From: Paenibacillus camerounensis
GTDB lineage: Bacteria > Bacillota > Bacilli > Paenibacillales > Paenibacillaceae
Direction of reading: 5' to 3'
DNA length: 64,000 nucleotides
NCBI RefSeq assembly: GCF_000723885.1
Contig: NZ_CCDG010000044.1
Location: forward strand, 80,927 to 144,926
Made by a program: the position numbers and the translations under genes
Part shown: positions 42,530 to 51,078 of the stretch, piece after piece
How positions within the stretch are numbered: position 1 is the stretch's first letter
Layout of the letters: the number at the start of each line of letters is the position of its first letter
The notes under the pieces: model-generated
Seen by the model: the letters and a program-made list of their open reading frames with translations, nothing else
The model's database searches: none
What the model was told of the DNA's origin: nothing

Positions 42530-44419
42530 CTACAGAATTGAAATGACTTCTTCCCCCTGCTTGACCTGCTTGTTCTCATTGCCGATAACATCGAGATAAT
42601 CCGCTGTATTCGTAATGATGATCGGAGTAATGACCTCGAATCCTTCCTCTGCAATCTTAGCCAGGTCAAAATCAATCAGCGGATCGCCAATCGCAACCCG
42701 GTCTCCCGCCTGTACATGATTTGTGAAATATCTGCCCTTCAGCTTCACCGTGTCCACTCCGATGTGAATTAGAACCTCAACGCCTTCATCTGAGGTAACG
42801 GAAATAGCATGCTTGGTCTTCGTTAACGTCGTTACTGTTCCCGCAATTGGCGAGACCACTTTTCCTTCGCTAGGAATGATAGCTACGCCTTTACCCATTA
42901 GCCGTTCCGAGAACACATTGTCCCCCACTTCGGACAGACTGACCGTCTTCCCGTTCAGCGGGCTGTAGACAAATCTCTGCTGCTTAGTCTGAACCTTTAT
43001 TGCCGAAGCACCGTCCACAGCATTTCCCGCAGCCGCCGGTACCGCTTCCTCTTTCAGACCCATAATCAAGGTCAGTACAAATGAGACTCCCAGCGCCAGC
43101 CCTGCAGAAATAGCTGCATTCAGCAAATTCCCCGGATACTCTTCATTCACGAATGACGGGAATTTCAATAGCGATGGTGACACCAGCGCAAACAGCTTCA
43201 GCTTCGTAAGGCCGGCGTAAATACCGGAGACCATGCCGCCTACAATAACAGGGATTAAGGTGCGCTTAAGCTTGAAGGCAACACCAAAGATTGCAGGCTC
43301 CGTAATTCCGGACAACAGTGCCGTGGTACCGGCAGACAGCGAGATTTGACGCAGGTTTTTGTCTTTGGTCCGCAGGGCAACTGCAAGACATACTCCCGTC
43401 AGTGAGAAGATCGCACACAGGGAGCTGACCGCCATCAGGCCATCATAGCCGTATTGGCTGATAGACTGGATTATGGCAGGAGTGAATGCCCAGTGCATAC
43501 CTGTCATTACGATGAACGGCTTGAAGGCGCCAAGGATTGCAAGGGCGAGCCAGCCGATTTTCTCCTGGATGAAATAGATTCCGACAGCCAGACCGTTGCC
43601 TAAGTGATAACCCAGCGGTCCGACAGCCAGAAAAGCGATTGGTGCCATAATAATGATGACGAGCAGTGGCTTAAAAAACACTTTTATAACGGATGGAGAT
43701 ACTTTCTCCGCAAATTTTTCCACATAGGACATGAGCCAGATCGTAATAATGATTGGAATAACCGTTGAGTTGTAACTGATCAGGGTAACCGGCAGACCGA
43801 ACAGGCTGACCGGCTCCTTGGCCGCGACCAGCGCCGCATAGTTCGGATGCAGCAGAATCGCTCCGAGCGCAAGCGACAGGTACGGGTTCGTGTTGAATTT
43901 TTTGGATGATGAGTAAGCCAGCAGAACTGGCAGGAAGTAAAACACCGAATCGGCGAAGAAGCTGATGAAATAATAGGTCTGGTCGGTTGCCTTTAGCACC
44001 CCGGCCATCAGCAGCAGTGACAATAAAACTTTGAGAATACCCGCCCCGGCCAGCGCAGGGACAATCGGAGCCATCGCCGAAGACAGCACATTGATGACAG
44101 CCAGCAGAGGATTCATTTTTTTCTTGGGTGCTTCATTCCCTGTAGCCGCCTGTGCAGCTCCGCCAGTCTGGCCCGGCAAAATCTTCGCCACCTCACTGAA
44201 CACAAGCGGGACGTCATTGCCGATAATGACCTGGTATTGCCCGCCGTTCTTCGTAACTCCCAGTACACCAGTGGTACTCTTCAAAGTCCCTTCGTTCACC
44301 TTGTCAAAATCCTTGAGGGTAAACCGGAGTCTTGTCATACAGTGAATCGCACTAATCACGTTCCCCGAACCGCCGATGTTGTCTACAATTTTGGCGGCAA
44401 GCTGTTTTCTGTCCATCAT
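42530..44419 (-). CDS. bglP: PTS beta-glucoside transporter IIBCA
   Basis: Imports and phosphorylates aryl-beta-glucosides. 629 residues from ATG 44419 (GGAGG upstream; ATG 44416 is an alternative). Domain order: EIIB (about 1-90, phosphorylated cysteine in VISAIHCMTRLRFTLKDF), EIIC (about 110-460, many TMs, GITEPAIFGVAFKLKRTL), EIIA (about 490-629, histidine in EVLIHIGVDTVKLKGRYF). First gene of the operon. The ORF extension to 44497 runs through the leader terminator and is not coding. Confidence 0.93.
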   Translation of the reverse strand: MMDRKQLAAKIVDNIGGSGNVISAIHCMTRLRFTLKDFDKVNEGTLKSTTGVLGVTKNGGQYQVIIGNDVPLVFSEVAKILPGQTGGAAQAATGNEAPKKKMNPLLAVINVLSSAMAPIVPALAGAGILKVLLSLLLMAGVLKATDQTYYFISFFADSVFYFLPVLLAYSSSKKFNTNPYLSLALGAILLHPNYAALVAAKEPVSLFGLPVTLISYNSTVIPIIITIWLMSYVEKFAEKVSPSVIKVFFKPLLVIIIMAPIAFLAVGPLGYHLGNGLAVGIYFIQEKIGWLALAILGAFKPFIVMTGMHWAFTPAIIQSISQYGYDGLMAVSSLCAIFSLTGVCLAVALRTKDKNLRQISLSAGTTALLSGITEPAIFGVAFKLKRTLIPVIVGGMVSGIYAGLTKLKLFALVSPSLLKFPSFVNEEYPGNLLNAAISAGLALGVSFVLTLIMGLKEEAVPAAAGNAVDGASAIKVQTKQQRFVYSPLNGKTVSLSEVGDNVFSERLMGKGVAIIPSEGKVVSPIAGTVTTLTKTKHAISVTSDEGVEVLIHIGVDTVKLKGRYFTNHVQAGDRVAIGDPLIDFDLAKIAEEGFEVITPIIITNTADYLDVIGNENKQVKQGEEVISIL

Positions 44420-44445
44420 TTCATTCCTCCTGAAAATGTTGGTAA

Positions 44446-44540
44446 CAAAAAAAAGACCCAATCCGAAAAGACGATACCACCTTGCGGTGCATATCACTTT
44501 TCAAATTAGATCCTGCCTGCTTCACCAGTAACACGTCTAA
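44446..44540 (-). promoter_or_regulatory. RAT antiterminator site overlapping a terminator, bgl leader
   Basis: On the minus strand GTGTTACTGGTGAAGCAGGC (inside 44506-44540) matches the ribonucleic antiterminator targeted by LicT/BglG proteins. Its 3' end overlaps a long stem (44456-44511, GCAA loop, arms including GAAAAG/CTTTTC and CACC/GGTG) followed by eight T. Binding of BglG would block the terminator. This is the classic layout of inducible PTS operons. Confidence 0.9.
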
Positions 44541-44564
44541 AATTGAGTATTCAATTGTTCCTGA

Positions 44565-44578
44565 AGAAAACGATAACA
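44565..44578 (-). promoter_or_regulatory. CcpA cre site overlapping the bgl -10
   Basis: AGAAAACGATAACA (plus-strand reading) matches TGWAANCGNTNWCA at 13 of 14 positions. Overlap with the -10 predicts carbon catabolite repression by CcpA. Confidence 0.7.
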
Positions 44579-44599
44579 TACGCCCTTAATACTTGTCAA
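44570..44599 (-). promoter_or_regulatory. Promoter of bglPHG
   Basis: TTGACA (44594-44599) and an extended -10 TGT-TATCGT (TATCGT at 44570-44575) with 18 bp between, on the minus strand. The -10 lies inside a cre site. Confidence 0.6.
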
Positions 44600-44606
44600 T
44601 CACTTT

Positions 44607-44620
44607 TGATAACGATTACA
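44607..44620 (-). promoter_or_regulatory. Second cre-like site upstream of the bgl -35
   Basis: TGATAACGATTACA matches the cre consensus at 13 of 14 positions. It lies 42 bp (about four helical turns) from the first, on the other side of the -35 box. Confidence 0.65.
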
Positions 44621-44704
44621 CTCCCGCCAGAATACCTTAAACCAGCTCGAACGCCTGCCCGGCGCATCAGTGCATCAACCGGTAAAGAATGACCGCGCTC
44701 CTGT

Positions 44705-45475
44705 TTATTGCGTATAATGCGCAGCTTCCTCTGCCGAATCCCGCGCATAGTCATTGAAGGTCGACAGCACACTGTTGTATTCCTCGATATCCTGCACCCG
44801 GATGCCTTCATGCAGCTGCTGCCACACCTCTTCGGGAAGAGAGGATTTCATCGCGCCCATATCCATCTGAAAAAAGGTCTTCAGCACCTCTTCCCCTTCC
44901 GGCCGGCCCTTGAACAGGCTAAGATTCCCTTCCTCGTCGATCCCGATATAAGCATTCTGTTTGGTCAGCGGTGACAGATCATTCACCCGCTTCTCCAGCC
45001 ACAGATCGCCCTCTGCGCTGATCCATCCGCTCCAGCCCGGGCGGTCTTTGATCAGCGCCTTCTGCTGGACAGGGCTTTGCAGCCCCGGTAATGTCTGAAT
45101 TTCCTCACCGGTCACGTAAATCGTTTTGAGATGAACGGAACGGCTAATCCCCTCTCTGCTTACCGTCTCCAGTAATTTGGCACGTTCAAGCGTGATACCG
45201 CCGTCTCTCCCGGTGTCACCGGCATTATGATGAACAGCTGCCAGCGCCGCTACGCTGCTGTCCGGATCTCCGCCATGCAGCGGGTCATAGAATGTGCTTG
45301 CCGCTGCCGGCATATTCCATTCGTTCGTGGTGAGCAGTCTGCTGAGTTGTTCCGGTACCTGCATCCCCCGCCAGGCCAGCAACGTCAGAGCAATACAGGC
45401 CGCTCCAACCCAAGGGGCTTTCTTCCACCGTCTCCATCGCCGCCATAGTTGTTGTTTCAAGCGAAAAGCGTTCAC
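44705..45475 (-). CDS. bofC: BofC-like intercompartmental signalling protein
   Basis: In B. subtilis BofC is a forespore-secreted inhibitor of SpoIVB that times pro-sigma-K processing. 256 residues, longer than B. subtilis BofC. N-terminal basic stretch and one TM (PWVGAACIALTLLAWRG), a variable spacer, then a recognisable BofC C-terminal domain: LSPLTKQNAYIGIDEEGNLS, LKTFFQMDMGAMKSSLPEEV and LHEGIRVQDIEEYNSVLSTF. Start GTG with GAAGGGATT. In Bacillus bofC adjoins ruvA; here the bgl operon lies between bofC and ruvC. Confidence 0.82.
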   Translation of the reverse strand: MNAFRLKQQLWRRWRRWKKAPWVGAACIALTLLAWRGMQVPEQLSRLLTTNEWNMPAAASTFYDPLHGGDPDSSVAALAAVHHNAGDTGRDGGITLERAKLLETVSREGISRSVHLKTIYVTGEEIQTLPGLQSPVQQKALIKDRPGWSGWISAEGDLWLEKRVNDLSPLTKQNAYIGIDEEGNLSLFKGRPEGEEVLKTFFQMDMGAMKSSLPEEVWQQLHEGIRVQDIEEYNSVLSTFNDYARDSAEEAAHYTQ

Positions 45476-45560
45476 TGTAATCCCTTCATTCTGCTTTTTT
45501 GGCTATTGTGACCTGCAGAGGTAGGGATTATGCGTCTTGGCAGAAAAAATGTTGTTATAT

Positions 45561-45640
45561 GTGACTCCAGAGAAGGTTTGGACTTCCGGCCGCTGCCTTT
45601 CTGCAGATTTCTTGATTATACCCGCTGATCACGGTGCCAT
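45561..45640 (+). repeat. Dispersed intergenic repeat, copy 1
   Basis: GTGACTCCAGAGAAGGTTTG and the following about 60 bp recur at 50567-50655 with small indels. The 45476-45854 gap also holds short AT-rich inverted motifs (for instance GCCATTTTTGCAAATTTAAG next to a similar GCCGTTTTTCC) but no gene. Confidence 0.7.
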
Positions 45641-45854
45641 ACTTAGTTGGATTTTCGCCACTTCTTTCCGGTAGATTCCTGAGTTTACAGCCACTAGGTG
45701 GAAAAACTTCATCTAATTCAGGACATTAGCCGCTTTAAGAGCCATTTTTGCAAATTTAAGTGCCGTTTTTCCAATTAGATTCCCGGCAGCAGCGTCCAAG
45801 GCAGAATTAGATGGCTAGAATCCACTTAGTCTGAAGCGCGCATGCCATGTTCGG

Positions 45855-47123
45855 CTATTCCGCCGCCTGCGGATTTCCCACAGTCCCCAGGAACAGCCAT
45901 AATTCGGTCTGCCTGTCCTCGATAACATAGATAAACGGCCGGTCGGCAGTAAGCTCAAAGGGCAAGTCCGCAGTGGGAGCCGCTCCGGCATCCATTGCAA
46001 CGAGCGTTGAGGCAGCGGCTTCTGTTCCAGATTCATTCACTTCCATATACGTCTTATGAATAATCGAGCCGATAAAGATCGGCATATCCGTATCTGCAAG
46101 CGCCGCGAAATCGGCCTTGGCCGGATCAAACGGAGTCTTTAGGCCGAGTGCCTGTACGGCTTCCTTCAGATCGGCGCCATATTCGGCAGTGAACCGCGGA
46201 AGACCGACGGTTCCGAACCTCTCCGCGAACAGGTCTCCGGCAGGCAATCCGCCCTGAAGCACCTCATCTATAGACGAACCTTCAGAGGGCAGAATAACCA
46301 GCATATCCATCTGGCCCTCCCCGTATGGAAGCCGGACTGCCTGCCAGTCTTCATTCTCTGCATAAGCAAAGTTACCGGACTGCTTCATCATCATGACTTC
46401 TACAGTGGTACTCTTATCCGGATGAAAATCCGCCAACGCGGTATTCTCCACAGGAAACTTCTCTTGCCATGCTCCTTTAAAATACAAGGCATTGACCAGC
46501 AGCGCCACCGTATTGCCACCGGGCGGCTGCTCCAGCATCCTGTCTATCTTCCCTGCCGTATGGTCTGAAACCCACTGGTTCACCTTGGTGACAGTCTTCT
46601 CCGCAGACAGATCTGTTGTGCGAACCTGCGCCCCATAACTGGTTTCGGCTGCTTCCAGATAATTCTTGCGCAGCTTTATGCCGTTCTCTACCCACACCGA
46701 ATTGGCCAGCTCAAGCTGAATACCCGGCCCGGCATCGTTCAGCAGCGGCAGCAATGCCTTGTTGCCGGCATTCAGCTGCTCCAGCTCCCCGGGAGCATAG
46801 CCCAGCAGCCCGCCAAGCTCCGCTGCCGTCTCACCGCTGCCGCCATTGTAAGCAAGCGCCAGTGCAGCCGAAATACTGTAGGGTGAAATTGTCAGGTTCC
46901 CTTCAGCCCCGCCCTGTTCCCTCAGCTTGGCAAGCAGCCGCAGGCCAAGCTCATTGCTATGCCGGGCAAGCCGGGCATCCAGCTTCGCAGCTGACGCTGC
47001 CCGTTCACTGTAGTTCATCGCTGAGTCGGCCGCGGAATCCGCAGAATCGCCTACACCGCAGCCGGCCAGCAATATACACGGAAGCAACAGGACACACAGA
47101 TGCAATCCCGGTCTTTTTTTCAT
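45855..47123 (-). CDS. Serpin lipoprotein
   Basis: Serine/cysteine protease inhibitor of the serpin fold, 422 residues. Signal II lipobox LLLPCILLAGCG puts the lipidated Cys near residue 22, so it is membrane-anchored outside the cell. Serpin core: NLTISPYSISAALALAYNGG near 76, VNQWVSDHTAGKIDRML near 180, LLVNALYFKGAWQEKF near 210. Reactive-loop hinge VNESGTEAAAST near 365 keeps the small-residue pattern of inhibitory serpins. Counting from the hinge puts P1-P1' near Gly-Ala in VAMDAGAAP, but the loop is a few residues longer than in antitrypsin. Conserved C-terminal DRPFIYVIEDRQT. ATG with AAGGGGG. Downstream of the CocE and M19 genes. Confidence 0.92.
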   Translation of the reverse strand: MKKRPGLHLCVLLLPCILLAGCGVGDSADSAADSAMNYSERAASAAKLDARLARHSNELGLRLLAKLREQGGAEGNLTISPYSISAALALAYNGGSGETAAELGGLLGYAPGELEQLNAGNKALLPLLNDAGPGIQLELANSVWVENGIKLRKNYLEAAETSYGAQVRTTDLSAEKTVTKVNQWVSDHTAGKIDRMLEQPPGGNTVALLVNALYFKGAWQEKFPVENTALADFHPDKSTTVEVMMMKQSGNFAYAENEDWQAVRLPYGEGQMDMLVILPSEGSSIDEVLQGGLPAGDLFAERFGTVGLPRFTAEYGADLKEAVQALGLKTPFDPAKADFAALADTDMPIFIGSIIHKTYMEVNESGTEAAASTLVAMDAGAAPTADLPFELTADRPFIYVIEDRQTELWLFLGTVGNPQAAE

Positions 47124-47211
47124 GAAACGTCCCCCTTATGTCTCAATTATGTCAGGCAGATGCTGATATACCTTACTAACGGAGCATAAATGGAAAATGT
47201 TTCAAACTCAC

Positions 47212-49338
47212 TTATATGTTAGGTATCACCGGAAGCAGAATATGGCTCGGATGCTCTATGCTATGGCAAATCGTCTGCTCAACAATCACCGCTTCCGTAT
47301 CCTCATACGGATCATTGCCGGTATTCGTATTCGGGAAGGCGACAAATTTGCTGGATGAAGTAACGGTGAAGCGGATGCGGTGTCCGGCAGCGAAGGTATG
47401 GGCGATATTTTGCAGGAAAATATCATATCTCTCCACCTGGCCCGGCACCAGCAGCTGCGGGTTATCCAGCCCGTGACGGTACTTGGCCCGTACAATATAA
47501 TTGGACAGCCGGATCGAATCGCCGTTCTCATGGACATCGCTGAGTGTTACAACCCAGTCGGTATCAAGGCCTGTGCTTGCCGCATACAGGACGCAGGACA
47601 GCTCCCCGGCGACCGTCAGCTTGTCCGCCAGAGGTTCGCTGGTATACACCACAATATCGCTGCGCAGCTCATGCTTCCGCATATTCTCCGGCTCCCGTTC
47701 TCCGCTGTCCGCAATAGGATCTGCCGGATTATAGATAAACGTATCCGGGGGCGAGCTCGCTTCCGGTGCAGACACCAGCCTGCCGTCACCCAGTGACGAA
47801 TTAGCCCGGCCCGAACCTGCGAGATAGAACGGTGTAACCACCGCTTCAGCAGGCGTCCAGTCTTCGGAGGTTCTCCAGCGGTTCTCACCGACTACATAAT
47901 AGGAAGCCCGCGGCTCCTCATCGATACCGTTTGGAATCTCCTTCAGGAACCGGTCGAACCAGCGCAGCACAGAGACATCATAATCGTAGACAACCGCATC
48001 CTCGCCAAAAGCAGCCCCCTGCAGATCTCTGGCCCGGTTCGGCCCGTGCTCCCAGGCCCCTAGACGGATTTTGCGGTTTGGCACATCATGCTCGGTCAGC
48101 ATCCGCCAGGTCTCTGATACACCGGGACTGTCGCCGTCATACCAGCCGGAAATCACATACACCGGAACCTTGACCTGATGGCCCAGCTCGGTGAAGGTGC
48201 AGTTCCGCCAGAAGTCATCATATTCCGGATGCTGGCTCCACAGCTCCCAAGGGCCTGAGGTCTTTCCAATTATCTGCTGCGGAATGTCCCGGATCGGTCT
48301 TGCATCCACCGCCGCTTCCGGGCTTACCGTAATCCCGCCAAAAATATCAAAATCCGTCCGCGTCCCCACCGACTGCGCCAGTGTCCAAGACAGCAGCGGC
48401 CAGGAGCATAGCGTTCCGCCTTTGCGTGCGGTATCGATAAACGGCGAGCCTACATTTACCTCATCCACAACCGCCTTGAGGTTCGGATGCCCGCTGGTCG
48501 CTGCAGCCACAACAACATAGCCGAGATAGGAGGCGCCCCACATTCCTACTTTGCCGTCCGACCAGTCCTGGGCAATAATCCAGTCAATCGTGTCGTAGCC
48601 GTCATCCCGTTCATTATAAAAAGGAATGAGTTCACCCTCAGAGTCCGCCCGGCCCCGCACATCCTGGGAGACTACGGCGTAGCCTTTGTTCGCCCAGCGC
48701 ATAAAAATCTCTTTTTTCCCGTTACGGTCATAACAGGTGCGTACAAGAATCGTCGGCAGCTTCATCCCCGGCTGTATGCCCTCCGGCAGAAACACATCAG
48801 TTGCCAGCTTGATGCCGTCACGCATGGGAATCAGGAACGTACCGAGATCATTAACACCATACTCCGGCTTGGACAGAAGCGGCTCATCATACACCGTCAG
48901 CGGAGTCAGCGCCTCATAGCCTGCCTTGACGATCAGCTCAATTCCGTAACGGTTAGGGGTTAGAAAAGCAATGACCTGCCCGTTCAGTGTCACCACATCC
49001 AGCGCCGTATCGCCCCGCAGGGCCCAGACCTGTGAAGTCTCCAGCCTTCCGCCAATCTCCGCCTCATAGCTGATATGCTTGTGATACACCTCGCCCGTGT
49101 CCAGGACAACCTTGTCTCCCGTCCAGTCTGCAGCTTCGTAGGAAGCGAGCTGGCGGGCGATTTTGGCAAAAGGAAGCACGTACTTCGCATTAGGATCGAG
49201 CACATTGTCCTGCATTTGCGTGCGGCGGCGGAGATCAACCTTGGCGTGCATAATCGCTTTTTCTGTAAAATGAATCTTGCCGCTATATATCCCAGCGCAG
49301 TAGAAACGGAAGTCTGTTGTATGTAAATAAGTAGTCAT
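47212..49338 (-). CDS. CocE/NonD-family alpha/beta hydrolase
   Basis: Serine hydrolase of the X-Pro dipeptidyl-peptidase/cocaine-esterase family. 708 residues from ATG 49338 (AGGGGATA upstream). A family-atypical N-terminal segment of about 180 residues precedes the domain. Then LIPMRDGIKLATDVFLPEG, GYAVVSQDVRGRADSEGE, nucleophile KVGMWGASYLGYVVVAAATS near 285, Asp in VISGWYDGDSPGVSE and His in LGAWEHGPNR; C-terminal jelly-roll domain. No signal peptide, so cytoplasmic. Substrate (ester or Xaa-Pro peptide) unknown. 13 nt after the dipeptidase gene. Confidence 0.88.
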   Translation of the reverse strand: MTTYLHTTDFRFYCAGIYSGKIHFTEKAIMHAKVDLRRRTQMQDNVLDPNAKYVLPFAKIARQLASYEAADWTGDKVVLDTGEVYHKHISYEAEIGGRLETSQVWALRGDTALDVVTLNGQVIAFLTPNRYGIELIVKAGYEALTPLTVYDEPLLSKPEYGVNDLGTFLIPMRDGIKLATDVFLPEGIQPGMKLPTILVRTCYDRNGKKEIFMRWANKGYAVVSQDVRGRADSEGELIPFYNERDDGYDTIDWIIAQDWSDGKVGMWGASYLGYVVVAAATSGHPNLKAVVDEVNVGSPFIDTARKGGTLCSWPLLSWTLAQSVGTRTDFDIFGGITVSPEAAVDARPIRDIPQQIIGKTSGPWELWSQHPEYDDFWRNCTFTELGHQVKVPVYVISGWYDGDSPGVSETWRMLTEHDVPNRKIRLGAWEHGPNRARDLQGAAFGEDAVVYDYDVSVLRWFDRFLKEIPNGIDEEPRASYYVVGENRWRTSEDWTPAEAVVTPFYLAGSGRANSSLGDGRLVSAPEASSPPDTFIYNPADPIADSGEREPENMRKHELRSDIVVYTSEPLADKLTVAGELSCVLYAASTGLDTDWVVTLSDVHENGDSIRLSNYIVRAKYRHGLDNPQLLVPGQVERYDIFLQNIAHTFAAGHRIRFTVTSSSKFVAFPNTNTGNDPYEDTEAVIVEQTICHSIEHPSHILLPVIPNI

Positions 49339-49351
49339 CAATGCATATCCC

Positions 49352-50512
49352 CTATCCGCAGATTTGTTCAAATACCCGGAGCCAGTTGCCGCCCATGATC
49401 TTAGCAATGTCTTCATCTGTATAACCGCGTGCTACCAAGCCTCTTGTAAAGTTAATAAAAGTGCTGTACTTCTCAAGTCCCGCCACGGTTTCGGTCGAAG
49501 GCCCGTCCCCCGAAGCAAAGCCCAGCTTAGGCGCAATATGCTCTTTAAAATAAACCAGCGACCAGTCGAGATCACTCATCGGCCAGTCTGTACCAATTCC
49601 CACATGGTCCACGCCAGCCAGCCGGATGACATACTCCATATGATCCAGCACATGGTCGATCGTCGTGTGGTCTGGGTCTTCATGGACAAACCACGGCATG
49701 GCAAAAATCCCGATGACGCCGCCGGTTCCGGCAATGGCGAGAATCTCCTCGTCGCTTTTACAGCGCATATGCGGATAGATCGCTTCTACTCCGGTGTGTG
49801 AGGCAATGACCGGTGTACTTGAAACCTTACAGGCATCCAGGGTTGTCTGTTTGCCGCAATGTCCGGTATCGACAATGATGCCCAGCTCGTTCATCCGCTG
49901 CACGAACCGGACCCCGAAATTCGATAGCCCGCCGTTTGCCTGCTCCGCACAGCCGGACCCGATCAGATTCTGCTTATTATAGGTCAGCTGCAGAATGCGC
50001 AATCCAAAGTTATGTAGCACTTCCAGCAGCTCCAGATTGGTGCCGAGGGCATCCGTCTCCTGCGCCGTCACAATGCCCGCCACCTTGCCGGACTGCTTGG
50101 CACTGCGGATATCTCCGGCAGTCAGCGCCTTGATCAGCCAGTCATTGGCATCAAACTGCAGCTGCACCTCGCCCATACTCGTAATCAGGCTGTCCATATC
50201 ATTTAGATGCAGCTCCCGGTTGCCGGCTGTAATGCCGGACTTGAACCATTCCTCTTTATACTGGGGAATGTCACCGCCGGCAGCCAGCTTGGTCACCCAT
50301 TTGGCCGGCATGGAGCTGTAGGCCATCGGGTCATCCTTGTACGGCTCGCTCAGCTCCCTGATTCTCTCTGAGACAGCAGCCGGAATTGCGCTTGGTGACA
50401 GCGGCCCCTGAAACAGCAGATCAATGTTGATATTCTGCTCATGCAGCCGCTGTGCGCGGAGCTCCTGCTCCTCCGTTAATTTAAAATCATACAATCCTGC
50501 CTGTAAGCTCAT
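49352..50512 (-). CDS. M19 (renal dipeptidase) family protein
   Basis: 386 residues. Family zinc ligands: E in TAQETDALGTNLELLEVLHN, H in IIVDTGHCGKQTTLDA, H in STPVIASHTGVEAI and D in HVGIGTDWPMSD are present. The first ligand pair, normally HxD in a GHND-like motif, reads INIDLLFQGPL: the Asp stays but the His position is Asn. Activity on dipeptides is therefore not assured. ATG with GGGAGG. First gene of a likely unit with the CocE hydrolase. Confidence 0.85.
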   Translation of the reverse strand: MSLQAGLYDFKLTEEQELRAQRLHEQNINIDLLFQGPLSPSAIPAAVSERIRELSEPYKDDPMAYSSMPAKWVTKLAAGGDIPQYKEEWFKSGITAGNRELHLNDMDSLITSMGEVQLQFDANDWLIKALTAGDIRSAKQSGKVAGIVTAQETDALGTNLELLEVLHNFGLRILQLTYNKQNLIGSGCAEQANGGLSNFGVRFVQRMNELGIIVDTGHCGKQTTLDACKVSSTPVIASHTGVEAIYPHMRCKSDEEILAIAGTGGVIGIFAMPWFVHEDPDHTTIDHVLDHMEYVIRLAGVDHVGIGTDWPMSDLDWSLVYFKEHIAPKLGFASGDGPSTETVAGLEKYSTFINFTRGLVARGYTDEDIAKIMGGNWLRVFEQICG

Positions 50513-50566
50513 CTGTCTGACCTCCCAAGTATATTAAACTTGTAACTTTACTATTCAGGTATAGCC

Positions 50567-50655
50567 GTGACTCCAGAGAATGTTTGGACTTCTTCCGGCC
50601 GCTGTTGTCTGCAGATTTCCTTATTGAATACCGCTGTTCGCAGTGGAAATCCGCA
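50567..50655 (+). repeat. Dispersed intergenic repeat, copy 2
   Basis: GTGACTCCAGAGAATGTTTG to about 50655 matches copy 1 at 45561-45640 in the same orientation. The two copies bracket the serpin-CocE-M19 block. Confidence 0.7.
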
Positions 50656-50799
50656 GACTGCTTATGCTTCCGTAGCGAGCTTTTCTATGAAAAGCTTTAA
50701 GGCGGTCGCTAACGCCCCTACAGTTCCAAAAGGAGCCAAATGAGTTTTAAGTGTAGTTTGTGCAATTAAAACAGGTTAATTTAATCATTTTAAGGAGAT

Positions 50800-50880
50800 A
50801 ACTGTATTCTATACATCTATTTTTAGCGAAAAAGTCGGTTCGGGGCGTTTTCGGCAAATATAAATGTATAGAGTGCAGTT
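50800..50880. repeat. Long imperfect palindrome, MITE-like
   Basis: AACTGTATTCTATACAT near 50800 pairs with ATGTATAGAGTGCAGTT at 50864-50880, and an inner GCGAAAA/TTTTCGGC extends the stem. About 81 nt in all. No ORF inside. The remainder of 50513-51078, including AGCTTTTC/GAAAAGCT at 50689-50707, shows no gene. Confidence 0.6.
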
Positions 50881-51078
50881 AAAACCTGCAGCGAAGCTAA
50901 TTAGCCTAGTTTAGTTGCAGAAAGTACAGTTATTTCAACCCGGCTCATTCATAATGCCGTGCCATTACCTGCGAAATACATCCCCATCCGGAACCCTGCT
51001 GATAACGGACTTTAGCTGTGGAAGCGATAGATTGTCTCCATGTGAGTTTATAAACGTAATTGCGGTTTATATAGTTGA

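Noticed and set aside
44420..44497. N-terminal extension of bglP
   Set aside because: It runs into the leader terminator and T tract overlapping the RAT; the internal ATG has a proper SD.
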